A DNA stretch of 64,000 nucleotides from the NCBI GenBank assembly GCA_963931925.1, contig OZ007576.1, positions 12,599,082-12,663,081 on the forward strand. Reading direction: 5' to 3'. The position numbers and the translations under genes are program-made. How positions within the stretch are numbered: the stretch's first letter is position 1; each line of letters starts with the position of its first letter. This document shows positions 30,001 through 43,800 of the stretch, one piece after another. This DNA is from Onchidella celtica (lineage: Eukaryota; Mollusca; Gastropoda; Systellommatophora; Onchidiidae). Under the pieces are notes generated by a model. The model worked only from the letters and a program-made list of their open reading frames with translations. It did not search any database and was not told where the DNA came from.

Positions 30001-31764
30001 GGGGGGGGGGGGTCTGCTCCACCAAGCGAAAAACGGTGTGTGAGGTGGGTATGACGCAGGCGGAGTCTACTAACGTCAATTTCATCTCTCCGATTTCGTT
30101 GAGACACATGCGTCCACTGTTCAATTTGATCTTGGATAAAGTTTATTTGATGTGTTTTCATCCCATCTTTCTTGCCATCTCGATTTAATGAACTTATTAA
30201 TACTGGGTTTAAAATCAGTGTGTGGTATTTTTAGGCGTTGTGGCGGACTTTTCCATGTTTCTTTGGCCAGCTGTCTCATTTAGCCCTGATGCCAATGTGG
30301 CCAGGGATCCAACAGAGTAAAATTTCATATTCTCTGTTGGACAGTGTATGAAGACGTTCTTACATTTTATTTTTGCTGCCACCGTAACATATGAAAGTTT
30401 AGGGTTATTTATCCATGGAGTCTTGAGATATAGAATAATGCGATGGGATCCAAATCATTAGTAGGATGACAAGCCAAACGGCCTGTTCTACGAACAATAC
30501 TATGGACATATCTATCTATTATATATTTCAGTAACTTGCAACCTTTGGCATGACTAACTGACCAAACTATACACTCTTCAGGCCTCAAATTTGGCAGGAA
30601 GGTGGCAACTGAGATAATGAAGATGATGGCTATAATTAAAAGTTGTTTACTTCAAGCATGTATTTTTAAAAAAATAACAATGTTTATTGCTATGTAACAT
30701 CTGTATTTTTGCATGTTTGTTTCGTAATATATAGTACTTGATGACCGACCGGGCATTGCCCGGAATAAACAATCATATGCTCCCCCCCCCCCTTTCTCCC
30801 TCTCTCTCTTACAATAAAAGTAATTATAAACTACAGTCTTGCTTCAGAAATCATGCGCACCAGAATACTACGCACCAAACTGAACGCATGATACGGTTAC
30901 TTTTTATGACATGCACGGTACTATATATATTACGAAACAATCCTGCAAAAATACAGATGTTACATAGCAATCAACATTGTTATTTTTTTTTTAATGCGTG
31001 CTTGAAGTAAACAACTTTTAATGTTAGCCATCATCTTCCTTATCTCAATTGCCACCTTCCTGCCAAATTTAAGGCCTGAAGAGTGTATAGTTTGGTCAGT
31101 TAGTCGTGCCAAAGGTTGCAAGTTACTGAAATATATAATAGATAATGCATGTCATAAGAAGTAACCATATTAAGCGTTCAGTTTGGTGCGTAGTGTTCTG
31201 GTGCGCATGAGTTCTGAAGCAAGACTGTAGTTTATTACTTTTATTATACTAGAGAGGAGGGGGTGGGGGAATCACATGATTGCTTATTCTGGGCAATGCC
31301 TGGTAGCTCATCTAGTTTTTTTATATTTCAGTAACTTGCAACCTTTGGCATGACTAACTGACCAAACTATGCACTCTTCAGGTCTTAAATTTGGCAGGAA
31401 GGTGGCAATTGAGATAAGGAAGATGGTGGCTATAATTAAAAGTTGTTTACTTCAAGCATGTACTTAAAAAAAATAACAATGTTTATTGCTATGTAACATC
31501 TGTATATTTGCATGTTTGTTTCGTAATATATGGTACCGTGCATGCCATAAAAAGTAACCGTATCAAGCGTTCAGTTTGGTGCATAGTGTTGTGGTGCGCA
31601 TGAGTTCTGAAGCAAGACTGTAGTGCATTACTTTTGCTTTTATTATACTGGGGGGGGGGGGGAATCACATGATTGTTTATTCTGGGCAATGCCCGGTAGT
31701 TCATCTACTTTTGACATAATCTGGGAAAGCCTAGACTCCGCACTCCTCTCCGAGCCCCTCCATT

Positions 31765-31838
<74 letters not shown>

Positions 31839-34800
31839 CCCTCCTTCCCTTTACCCTGTTTTTCTTCCCCCATCTCCCCCTCCTTTTCTCATCAACCCCC
31901 ATCCTTCTCGTCAATATCCCCTTCCCTCCCTCTCTCTCTCTCTCTCTGACAGATTCTCAAAAGCCAGATGTGCTCGTAGTTTCCCCATGCTTAGGTGACA
32001 TGACAAAGTTGTTACAAGTTTCAAAAGATATTGAAACAACAACTTCTTGAAACAAGCTGACCACATTTTATATTTAAATCAACAATCATATTGTTTGTGC
32101 GCTACACAACACGCAGGCTGCTTCCTGAACCCAACTGCAAATCTAGATCTAGGTTACGTTAATAACGGAGCTTGGATTCAATGCAAATACTAATAAAAAT
32201 TATTTTCACACTGCGGATCCTTACAAAATACAGGGACATGATATTTAAAGTTGATTTTCGACCAGCAATGAGTGAAGAAAGTTTTAAGAAAGGCGAAGAA
32301 CGAAGAGGGGGCGATGTAGGCAAAGCGACATTTTCGATCTCACTTTTTGATTCTACCGTTAGTCGATGAAAATGGGTCTCCTTTTTGCGGCTCGAAATAT
32401 CGTAATTAAATAATAATAAAGACTGACTTTAGTCTAAAATGGCTGCACCCACCTACTTTATCGTAACAAAAATGAGACAGTACACAAAATTTCATAATTT
32501 TGTATCTCGTAGTCGTCAAGTTTTAGGTGATTACATGTGCACCCTCTAGCTCCTTTACAGTAAGATACAACTTGGCACGCTAGAGTACAGGAATCGGGCC
32601 AGTTTTACTTCTTTTCCACTTGTCACTTCACATATGAGATGGAACAAAAACATAGCGCTTTTGTCCAGCTAAGAGGTGTACAGTCATATACTATTTCTAC
32701 TGAAATGAGAGAAGCTATTTTGTAAATCAACCTGCAGAATGCGCATGCCGTCACATAGTGTTTTTATTTTGTTCTTCCGCCACTAAAGATGGCCGGTAGA
32801 TCAGCTGATTAGCATAACTTCGAGATATGTCCAAGCGGTTACAATGCCCGCTAGTTGCATTGTAGTTGATTACTACGTCAGGGGTGGAAAGGATGGTTCC
32901 AAGCTGGTCAGACACCATCCGTGTAAACAAGGGAAAGGAAGTGAAAGAATTGACTGAACGTCTCCCATTGTACAGGTCCACACGTGCCATTGTTTACTGT
33001 AGTGACCTACTTTTAGCTCGGCGCCCGTTGATTCGTTGCGCTTCCCGTGCCTAACAATCCAAATCAGCTAACGAATCAAAATCAGTGCCACAATCGCTAT
33101 GGTGAAGTTCGGGTCCGGACACTAAAAATGGCGGATATGCGCATTCTACTTATAGATCATTGCCTACCATCTTGCCAATGTCAGAAGCCATCATTTCGGT
33201 CATGGTGTTAAAGCGGATAATGCTGCCTTTGATACGGTGGAAAAGGAATCTCTCCCAGTAGATACTACCAGCCACAGGTGGGTAATTGCGGTAGACAGGA
33301 GGCGCTATTTTAAACTCCACGAAAATATTGTTCATCATGTCCACCTGTAGGATGGGAAATTAGATGATTTTCAAAAAAAAAAGAAAAAGAAGTACGGTCA
33401 TGACACATTGTCCAAATTGTGGTAATAATAATTTGTATTTGTGTTTGTATCCTTCTTTAACCCCATTTGGGAAATTTGCCTGTGTCATTGCAGCCCAGTT
33501 ACAACTGGAGCAGACACGTCGTCGCCACGGTGCCACATTATAACAATGATAGTAATGACCCATGTTGCACTGCAGGAAGAAACGGAGCACCATAAATAGC
33601 ATTTTATACAATATTCATCACTGAATTGCATATTACTTGACTGTAACTTGTATATCCATGCGTAACACCACGATAAGTAAGAAAAAATGCACAGGAAGAA
33701 ATTGAGTTTGAGTTCGAATTAAATTTTGAGTTTTTCACCGCGACGGCACGATAAGGGCCGTTTTGCCCCCTTCACGGTCTATTTGTGTACACATTCTCTA
33801 TTTCTGTTTCGTATTCAGAGCTGTTAAGTATAACATAGAATTAAATACATTCATATAATTTGAACACATTGGTAAAATTCTTTTTAAAAAGTTATTTTGT
33901 ATACATCTGAAAAATTTGTAAACGAGTATAAAAGTTATCAAATCAAGTTGTAGATCGGGTCCACGACAGAAAATAATTCTTCCATGGATCCGCAGGTATA
34001 GTGCCTCCTTCGGATATGCATGAAGTCCAGACATTCAGTTAAAATATGTTTTATTGATAGTTGGCAATTCCATGCCACACACTCGGAAGAAATAAAAAGG
34101 TGTTTACGTTTAGAAACAAGCCAATTTATTATCATGAGAAAGAACTTCAGGGTACATGTAGTTAAAATGAAACTTCATAAATTATGATGGTGCCACGTTG
34201 GATGGAGGGATATTCCTCTGTTCGGACAATACTTTTTAAGAAAGAAAAGGCCACTAAATAAATAACCAACTATTTATTTCAAACTGGACTAATCAATCCT
34301 GCAACAAAATGGTAAAGAAATGATAAAAATGTGCTCTAAATAATAAAATTTAAGATGAGTACATTCAATTGCCTTCACTTTAGTTGGTCACTGACGGGAT
34401 AGATAAAATACCTTTTTTTTTAACAAAACAAAATGAAACTGCCAAATTTGTGAAACAAAATCAACAGGATTGGTGAACACTGTATTTCTACATTTAAAAT
34501 ATGCATTTGAGCATGCAGAAAAGGCATAATTATTAATAATCAAGTGTTACTTTTCAGCACAGTGAGGCAATTATTTGGGGAAACTGATGGGACATAATCT
34601 TGGTAACTGATATGAGGTTGTAAACAATTGTTCTTTTCCAAGATGGTCACTAGGTCTCATGATCACGCAAGGAAGATAATGTTAATCAGAAATGTTAATT
34701 TAATTACTTACCCTTCACAACATAACCATTAATTCTTTCACAGGCATGGTATGAAAAATGGCTCTATGGTAACATATTACTTGGAATGTCCTTGAAGCCA

Positions 34801-37800
34801 CCTTGGCCTGAGCTTCTAAAAGGTTGTCAACGAACAGAGAAACAAAGAAAATTCAAGGACGAATAAAACATTTGAAAAAACAAAAAACTAATTACCTCTT
34901 TGTTATACTGGAGGATAACATTCCTAAACTTCGATTGCATGCGTTTATTGACTGATTCTCTGGATCGTATACTGCCCAGTTTGTTGAGTAGTTCAAAAGC
35001 ACCATCAGAAGAACGTAGGCTCTGTTGAGATTGACCACTGTCATTGTCACAAACGCATACATCGCACCCAATACTGTCTGTGAGGAACAAATGCCCCAGC
35101 GCATCGACGTAGAATGATCAACACACATTTTAAGCACACTTTGAATGCCACTGATCTCGTTACCGCCGGGACTAACACAGACAAATATGACAATTTGTAT
35201 AACAGGAGCTCTGATATGGAGACAAACTGTAAATGTTTTGAAAGAGAGTTTTAAATGACATGGGGAGTAAGAAAAGGAAGAGAAAATGAAGAAAGCAGTA
35301 AAGATTATTAAGGCTCATTGTGCTGGAGCAGAGTTGTTTAATGGCCCGTAGGGCTTTTTACTCAGACAAGACCATAACACGTCTTTTTTATGCGCCGAAA
35401 TGAAAGAAATCACTATTGTTGCAATATATGAAATTAATAGACTTCGTTGGACTTGTTCTGTTCAAGATCAGTAGGGCACTTTAACTAGGTTATGCATGTG
35501 TTTTGCTGCTGCATCCAACCATCCATTCATCCATCCATCCATCCATCCATCCAAATAAGAGTCTGTCCATCCATCCATCTATCCACCTACCTAGCCATCC
35601 ATCCCTCCATTCGATCCGTCCGTCCGTCCATCCATCCATCCATCCATCCATTCATCCATCCATCAATCCATCCCTTCGACCGTCCGCCTATCCACCCATC
35701 CATCCATCCATCCATCCATATATACATCTACCCATCCATTCATCCATCCACCCACCCATCCATCCATTAGCTTCATCAACCAGGGAAGAACTAGGGCAGG
35801 ATCACTTACCTGAAATGACTCGTCAATGAAGACTTTGGCGGTATCTTCAATCTCTTCAACCCTCTTGTAAAACTTGGTCTTGAGCGATTGCCAGCTCGGA
35901 GCCCGAGATGGTTGAAAGGGATCATAGGGAAGCTGGAATATAAGCAGATGGATGTCACGGAGTTAATTTCATCGTGCAGAAAGACAAAACAACAACAAAA
36001 GTGCGGAATTGACAAAGGTTTCAATATCTCACAAGGATCTGTTTCACTTTCATAACGGACTTGTTTTCTTTTATGTATGTTTTAAATTTTAACCTGTCAT
36101 CGATGGTATTGTTTGTACACTTATCTTGAAAAGATAGTCGTCTTTATGTCCCGGGAGCCAGACTAATATGCAACACGTGCAGAAGTCTTTTAAACACACG
36201 AATAAACTATAGTTTAACAAGTAAATTACCTCGGTCATATCCTCATTGGGGGGTGAGAAACACAGTTAGGGCCTTTTTTCTATGAGGTGAAGGAACCCCA
36301 GAGATTATCGCTTGATCCCTTCAACTGAAGTAGGTATCACAATATAGAAGCTGCATGAGGCGCTTGCAACTTCGATACTTTTATATCCACCGTCTGCATC
36401 AATTTACTGGTCAGGCTTATAAAAAGACTGCTTTAAACTGTCATAAAAACGAATCTAATGCAAAAATGGTGACAACGGAATTCAGTTTTGACCTTGGACG
36501 TGGCAAATATGAGGTTCAAGTTCAAGTGTATTGTAGGCCTGAAGGCCAATTCAAAATATACAAAAGAATCATGAAAACAGTCTTTGAAAAACATTTTGAA
36601 AAAAAAAACGCACGGTCATTCATTCTCTCCGGTCCTTGCTGCCTATCACCATAAAATTTATACATTTACTTACAATAATATGCAATAAAATATAACTTGT
36701 AATTGCCAGCAACAGCCATGAGGACAGCAACATATTGTTGGTTGTAGATTTCTTTTATTTCATCTTCTCCATTAATATCCTTGCAAGCATTTTAGATTAC
36801 TGGAAAGTGGATTAGGGGGGAAATGCTGTGAATGTTTTTCGGGGGACAGGGACCTATGAGTGCTTACCAGTGTCAAAGGCTCTACCAGTTCATACACTTG
36901 TTCCAAAACCTGGTCAATTCGATCTGCATCTCCAGTCACATTCTTCAGTTCTTGGCTAAAAATGTTGTTAAATTCTTCTATCACCTGTACAAATAGGAGA
37001 ATGCGAAACAATGTGTTTATAGAATGAGCAACAAAACTGATTTATCTGGGGGAAAAAAAGAATGTTAGTGCTGCGTAGACTAATATATTACAAAACCAAA
37101 TAGAGAAAACTAGCTGAGGCCCCCGGCCCTGCCCGGGATAAATCGGTTTGAATATTAGTTTCAGTTCTGGGTGATTATTATGGACCTGCTTCATCTTTCC
37201 TGTTCCTATTTATTTATTTAATTTTTGTTTGTTTGTTTTTAAATAAGTCTTACTGCTCTGCCTTTGTGAGTTGACACCCTGCGCATCCCGAACAATAGCA
37301 TGATTTGCGCACGGGTTAGTGTGTTTGATAGTGAACACATCGCAGGAAGTGATAACGAAACCTTAAAATGGCGAACCATGACTCGAAATAGATCTAAATG
37401 ATGGCGAAACAATGAAAAACGAAACGTAGAAGCCTGAACATTTCATAATTTCTAATATAGCCCATGTTAATTTCTCATTGATAATATGCTGTTGTGCAAA
37501 GTTTGAAGCCTGAGCGTGATGCGGTTCCTGTGCCTTAGGTGACCAAACTGTTAAACCAAAACACGGCCTCAGGGGAAAACCTATTTGGAAATGTTGAAAA
37601 TGGTGTTTTAAAAAGATGATTGGAACTGGTAACAAAACAAATGGCTTCATAAACTCAGTTTGTACATTTCCACACATTATATCTTCAAAATGAATGTGTA
37701 AAAACCTAGTGGATTTTTTAACTAATGAGCACAGAAAGTTTGAACTTTCTAAGTTTAGCCGTTTTTCTATGCATAGGGAAGGACCGCTCCAAGTTGTCCA

Positions 37801-40800
37801 AATATATATATAGATACTGTGAGTTGTATTCATTGTTCAGGGGTGGCTTATAATGTAAAATTCTAGGCACCTCTAACAACATCTCCCCCCCCCCCCCGAA
37901 AAAATTACTGCTGGCCCCGCGGTTGAGTTTTGATCGTAGCTGTTGTTGTAGTCTGTTATTGTTCCATGGGTTTTTGGCATTATTATAATATCTTATTTAG
38001 CGCATATCCATTTTTAAAATGCTCTATGCGCTTTACAGAAAAAACCTGTCAACCACAGAGCAGAATGGAGCGCCGGCGAAGCGCTCAACACACTGCACTG
38101 CTTCTTTCTCTCTCCCTGTCTCGCTCACCCTCTCTCTCAACCTCTCTCTATCTGGTAGGTTTTAGGAATAGAAAAAAGGAATGGGGGACTGTGCGGGAAG
38201 AACTCTCCTGGCTTTCCGTCTTTTGTTTTCCGATTTCCCCCGTCAAAACGTCGTTTGTTTACACTGGTCCGTTTTCTAGATGAGAAGCGATGCGCATCGT
38301 TTGTTTTTGGTCATGTTTCGAAGGGGGGAAATCGGAAAAACAAAAGTCGCAAAGCCAGGAGAGTTCTTCCCACACAGTTCCCCATTCCTTTTTTCTATTC
38401 CTAAAAACTACCAGTGTAAACTGGCCTTAAGCATCTGCGAACCATCATCCAACATGACCGTGCGTCACTATGAGGATCTTCTGAACACGGTAAAAAACGA
38501 AGAACGTTGAAATGGTACAGACATGTGACAAGAGTCAGTGGACTATCAAAGACCATGCTCCAGGGTACATTTCAGGGACCGAGGAGGCAGGGCAGACAAA
38601 GAAAGAAAATAATGGGCGGACAATATTACTGAATGGGCAAGGGAAAAGTTTGCCATAAGTTGGTTCAACGCTCACTAGTAGCCTACTGTGCCCCCACGAC
38701 TCTGGAAGGAATTAAGGGATCCAGAAAATCCTAAGCGTCACCAATTACACTCACAAACATTTACTACAGAACTTAATGGAAAGATCCTGAACATGTCTCT
38801 GACTTTGGACTATTTGCCAGAATATGGGATATATATGATAAGCGACATGGGATCATTGCAAAGCCGGAGAGAAAAATTTGCAATCAAATTACAGAATACA
38901 GTAAAAGTCTATCGATTTTTAATATTCATTTTCTCTATTTAAAATCTGTAAGTTACGGTTACATTAAACGACATCGAGCACCCTGTGCAAGTATGGTTTC
39001 ATTAAAAAAAAAAAAAGGTATCCATGTAGGTTGATATGTTTTTTAAGTGGGTGTAATGAATTTCAAGGCGACTGGAATTGCCAGATCGGGTTCATTTCCA
39101 ATTTACCATTTAACACATAAGTTAGCAATGATCACAATTTGATTTCTTGAAATGTACAGGGGTTGTGTATCCTTTGAAAAGTGACTGGTACTGAAAAACG
39201 ACATAAGTGTTCACCTGAGCCATATCGTACAAATCTTGGCAAATATCCATGATGTAGTCCGTGCGATCGAATAAACGTTTTCTGTCAAACTCCCAGCGGA
39301 CGTCTCGTCCACTCGCCTCAATTTTAGCTCTCACTGTGAAGTACGATTTTTTCCAGGTATCCAGCATTTTAACTGCCGATGAAGTGATGGCCTTGATAAG
39401 ATGTGTCTCTAACCTTGGAAGGAAATAATTGCAGGTACAGAAATTTCAGCACTGATTCATTTTTATTTATTTGCATTTTCCTGATATTTTCATTGTTCTT
39501 TTTTTTTTAACAAGCTCCAATTTTACTTTTTAGTAGAGGACAATTTAGAAGAGGTGTCGTAGCCTTTACCTTGTTATACATGTCTCAGGGCCAAATCTTA
39601 GAGAGTCCTATCAAATCAGTGAAGAATTCATAGGGTTAGGTAATTAAAAAAACAAGAAAAAAGAATCAGCAACCTGTCTGGTATAGAAAATATTTCACTG
39701 GGATGTCAGTCGTCAGTCAGGCAACATTAAATCTCAACACAATACTTTGTACAGGAGCAGCAGAAAAGATCTGCAACGTTTTAGTCACGTTATAACGTAG
39801 ACCCTTGTGAGATATTGAAATCTTTGTCAATTCCGAGAATGCTCAAACATTTTGTTTTGTTTTGTCTTTGTCCACGATGAAATTAACTCGGTGACATCCA
39901 CCCGCTTATATTCCAGCTTCCCTATGATCCCTTTCAACCATCTCGGGCTCCGAGCTGGCAATCGCTCAAGACCAAGTTTTACAAGAGGGTTGACGAGATT
40001 GAAGATACCGCCAAAGTCTTCATTGACGAGTCATTTCAGGTAAGTGATCCTGCCCTGGTTTGTCCCTGGTTGATGAGGCTAATGGATGGATGGGTGGGTG
40101 GATGGATGGATGGACGAAGCGATGGATTTATATTATCCGAGAAGAAGTCTAAGGCTGCAGGTCTGTGTTGCAGGAGGGTCTCTGCTCTAGGCATTTACAA
40201 CCTCATTTGTTCTCGTGCTTGTTCTGTTCTTGTTCTGTTCTTGTTCGTACTTTCTTGTTTCTTTGTTGCTGCCATCTCTCTGGCTTTCAAGGCCCTCAAA
40301 AGGGCTCCCATTTGGTTTTCTTTTGAGGGCTAAGAAGTCAAAACCTGGCAACAAATCTTATATAACAAACCAAAAAAAAAAAAAAAAGTAAACACTCGAG
40401 GGATTTTTAACAAGCCTTACCACGGCTCACACAGCTCGGGTGTCCGTGAAATTTTACATGTGTCGTCCTTTCGACCCACGGAAGGTTCTTTCTTTAAATC
40501 TGGAGACTTGAAGTGGTAGGGAAGTATCTTTTTGTGTTTGCTTTATGTCGCTAACTGACTGCCTCCGAGCCTTTATTTTCACGAACACAATCACTTTTGA
40601 GCCCATGACATCATCACTTGCTTTGGTGTTTTTTGGGTTGTTTTTTTTTACCATTCGAAGAACGGGGCTGTCACTCGTAATCATAACATAAATATTTAAA
40701 TCTTCCATCTTTCATGTTGCTAAAATCTTTCTCTGTGGAACAAAAAGGGTGTTCTATATTATGAACAAAAAGCAACAACAACAACAACAAAAAAAAAGAA

Positions 40801-43800
40801 CCAAAGGTTTAGCAAAAAGAACTGTGTCGAGTGCTCACTGAAACAGCGTATGTATGTTAATGACGCGTGTGACCCTCTCACACAGTTCCCAAGCAATTCT
40901 CTCCAGCAGTGGCACCATGATCTCGTCAGTGTTGTAGTGGCGAGAGATGATCCAAATCATTCTCAGAGCGCTCATCATGGGTGGAATGGTCTCGATGACT
41001 GCCTGTGAGTATCCAATGGCGACAAACTGTTAATTACAAGGCTGCCACTATCCGCCAACATTATCGGCGGATACTACCCCGGTTTATCCGCCAACAATAT
41101 CCGCCCAGGTTTATCCACCAGTATTGTTGTTGACTAAAGACATTTTTTATAAAACTGGATTATTATTGTTGGATTTACAAAAATTAAACAGACTGATTAA
41201 AAAAGACTTTCACTTCATTAAAAAAAAACAAATAGCCGGCTGAGAATCGAACCAGGGACATCCGATTGACAGGCGAAGATGCTGACCTCCCTCCATAACT
41301 GAGAAGGACTTTTTTTTCCAAAATAAACACCACTAAAGCAATTACCGGCGGATAAACACTTCGTAATGATAATCATGTCATGTATACAGAATCATATTGT
41401 CAGTGTTAGTTTAACCCTCTGGCCCACAACCGAGGTGCACTGCCTTACTTTACACCAGGTTAACGTTTTATTCTGAATAACTACACACAACACTATTAAC
41501 ATTCCTATACTGTTCATTCAACTAGACTGCCGAAATATTAAAACCGGAAGCATTGAATTATACTATATGGCGTTTAAAACTATGCAGAGAAGTGTTTCAT
41601 TAAGAGTATAGCAAGTGACCGCTTTGGGGAAATCCTCCCCACCTTCGCCCCTTCAAAATCTGGTACCGAAACATATAATATATATACAGTTTGCAGCTTG
41701 GAATCTTGCTTGTTCATTTTGCCCTTAACAGTTATTATTTCTGTATTCTAAAGCAGTGGCCATTACATTACAGTGTTCACCTGTCATCTCACCTGGAAAC
41801 TCAGTCCATATCTGATGTTTCTAAAATGGCGCTCCAATGTGGAGAGAAATCGTACGTTGTCTTTGGCTTCTATGGAATATTTCAGCAGATCTCGGCGGGT
41901 GAACTCAAAATCACCTTCAGTTTTCGTGTGCAGGTTCAGCATATAAAGAATCTTGGAAAAGGGGGGGGGGGGGTAGGAAATGACTGTAAAGCTCCTGTCA
42001 GACATATGTCACCAACACAGATACAAATATATACGTAGAATGCGCGCATCCGCCATCTTTAGTCCGGACCCGCCCATTACCATGTCAATTGTGGCATTGA
42101 TTTTGATTTGTTGTCTGATTTACACTACGAGGCACGGGAGGCGTTGCGAACCAACCGGCGGCGAGCTAAGCGTACGTCGCTAAGTAAATAATAGAAATGT
42201 GGACATGTTCAATGGGAGGCGTTCGGTCATTCTTTCCCACCATTTCCCTTCTTTACATAGATAGTAGGGAATCTGACCAGCTTGGATCCATCCTTTCCAC
42301 CCCAATCAAGTACAATCCAACTAACAGGCATTTTAACCGCTTAGACATATCTCGAAGTTACATTAATCAGCTGATCCACCTGCCATTTTTAATGGCGAAA
42401 GATACTCTTTGACGTCATGCGCATTCTACCTGTAACCAGAGAGTATGTATGTGTAGAGAGTTTTCACTGTTGGTCGATTTGCACTGCGAGATTCGGGAGG
42501 CTCTGCGAAACCATTTTTAAGAGCAGCGGAAAGTAAGTCGCTGCGGTAAACAATCCCCGTTTGTGCATTTCCACGGGGCGTAAGAGCTTACAAAACGGCT
42601 CTAAATAGTTTCAATCAACCTGAAAAATACGAATAAACCACAGTAAACAGATGTGCACACTATCTTTGGTTCAGGCGGTCTCTTTCACTTCTTATTTCCG
42701 CAGCGACCTAGTTTCGCGGTTTGGCGGAAGTGAGATCTCTCTATAAATACATACTCTCTGCTATAACCACACCGTAGCTTTCCCCTGTTGTCCGATAAAA
42801 GTAATTTGAGAGTGTAATCTTCAAACGTTCAAACACTGTATGGATGATTGTCTACCTCTTGCCATTGTGTATGTCTAAGCGTTAGAAATTGTGCAGTTTT
42901 GTTTCATTTTAATCGTATTTTTTCCACGTTGATACAAATTATTGGTTTAAATTTTGGTTCAGCTTTTCGGATCTATTCAAGCGTACTGGGCAAATGGTGA
43001 GATGGAGTATAGAATTTGAGGCTGTCTGGGTTTTACCGCACGTCGGCACGATAACTGCCATTTTGCTCCCTCCAGGGTCTGTTTGGATGCACTTTCTTCA
43101 TTAGTGTTTCGTATTCAGAGCTTTTACGTTTAACATAAAATTAAATACATTCATATACTTTTAACACATTGATAAAATTCTAAAAAGGTTGTTTTGTATA
43201 GATCTGGAAAAAGTTTTGTAAACGAGTATAAAAGTTATCAAATCAAGTTGCAGATCTTAGCCTCTCTCAGAAAGGACAGGGTGCGTCGAGGGTCCACGTG
43301 AGAAAATAATTCTTTCATAGACCCGCAAGCACAGTGCCTTCTTCGGTAGGGAAGGTGTAGCATGAAGGTGGGCAACGTTATTAAACATGAAGATTTTCAT
43401 TCTGACCACGGTGAATACTGTTTATTCTGTTTTGTCATAGATCTACATGATATACTGTGTAAGCCACATTAAACTTTCAAACTAAGTTGTAGGTCTTTAT
43501 TTAGGGAGGATCGTTGCCCTTGGCATTTAAGCCTCTCCCTTCTAGTTAGTTTTAGTGATTGGTATTTTTCTCCTTGCTTTCTCTATTTCTTTCCTGGCCC
43601 TCAAAAGGGCTCCCTAATGGGCTGCCTTCATCTTGGTCTTAACTTTCAAACTAAGCCTCATCACGCACGTTTATGCGCAAAATCTGGAGAGACCTCTAAT
43701 TTTATTACATCAAATTCTTGGTGAAATCATGAAGTAGGTACTAAAAATCGGTGAAAGCTATACATAGCTTCGTTATGATAGACAAGTGATGTAAAGGTTG

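Noticed and set aside
31623-31949. Ser/Leu and Arg/Glu ORFs on both strands
   Set aside because: TC microsatellite.
35492-35829. Plus-strand ORFs of Pro/Ser/His/Ile repeats
   Set aside because: CATC microsatellite.
39852-40043. Plus-strand frame over the inverted exon 13 copy as a separate gene
   Set aside because: The dynein-like reading is 41 codons only, isolated and antisense to the host transcript; the 63-codon ORF is a shadow frame.
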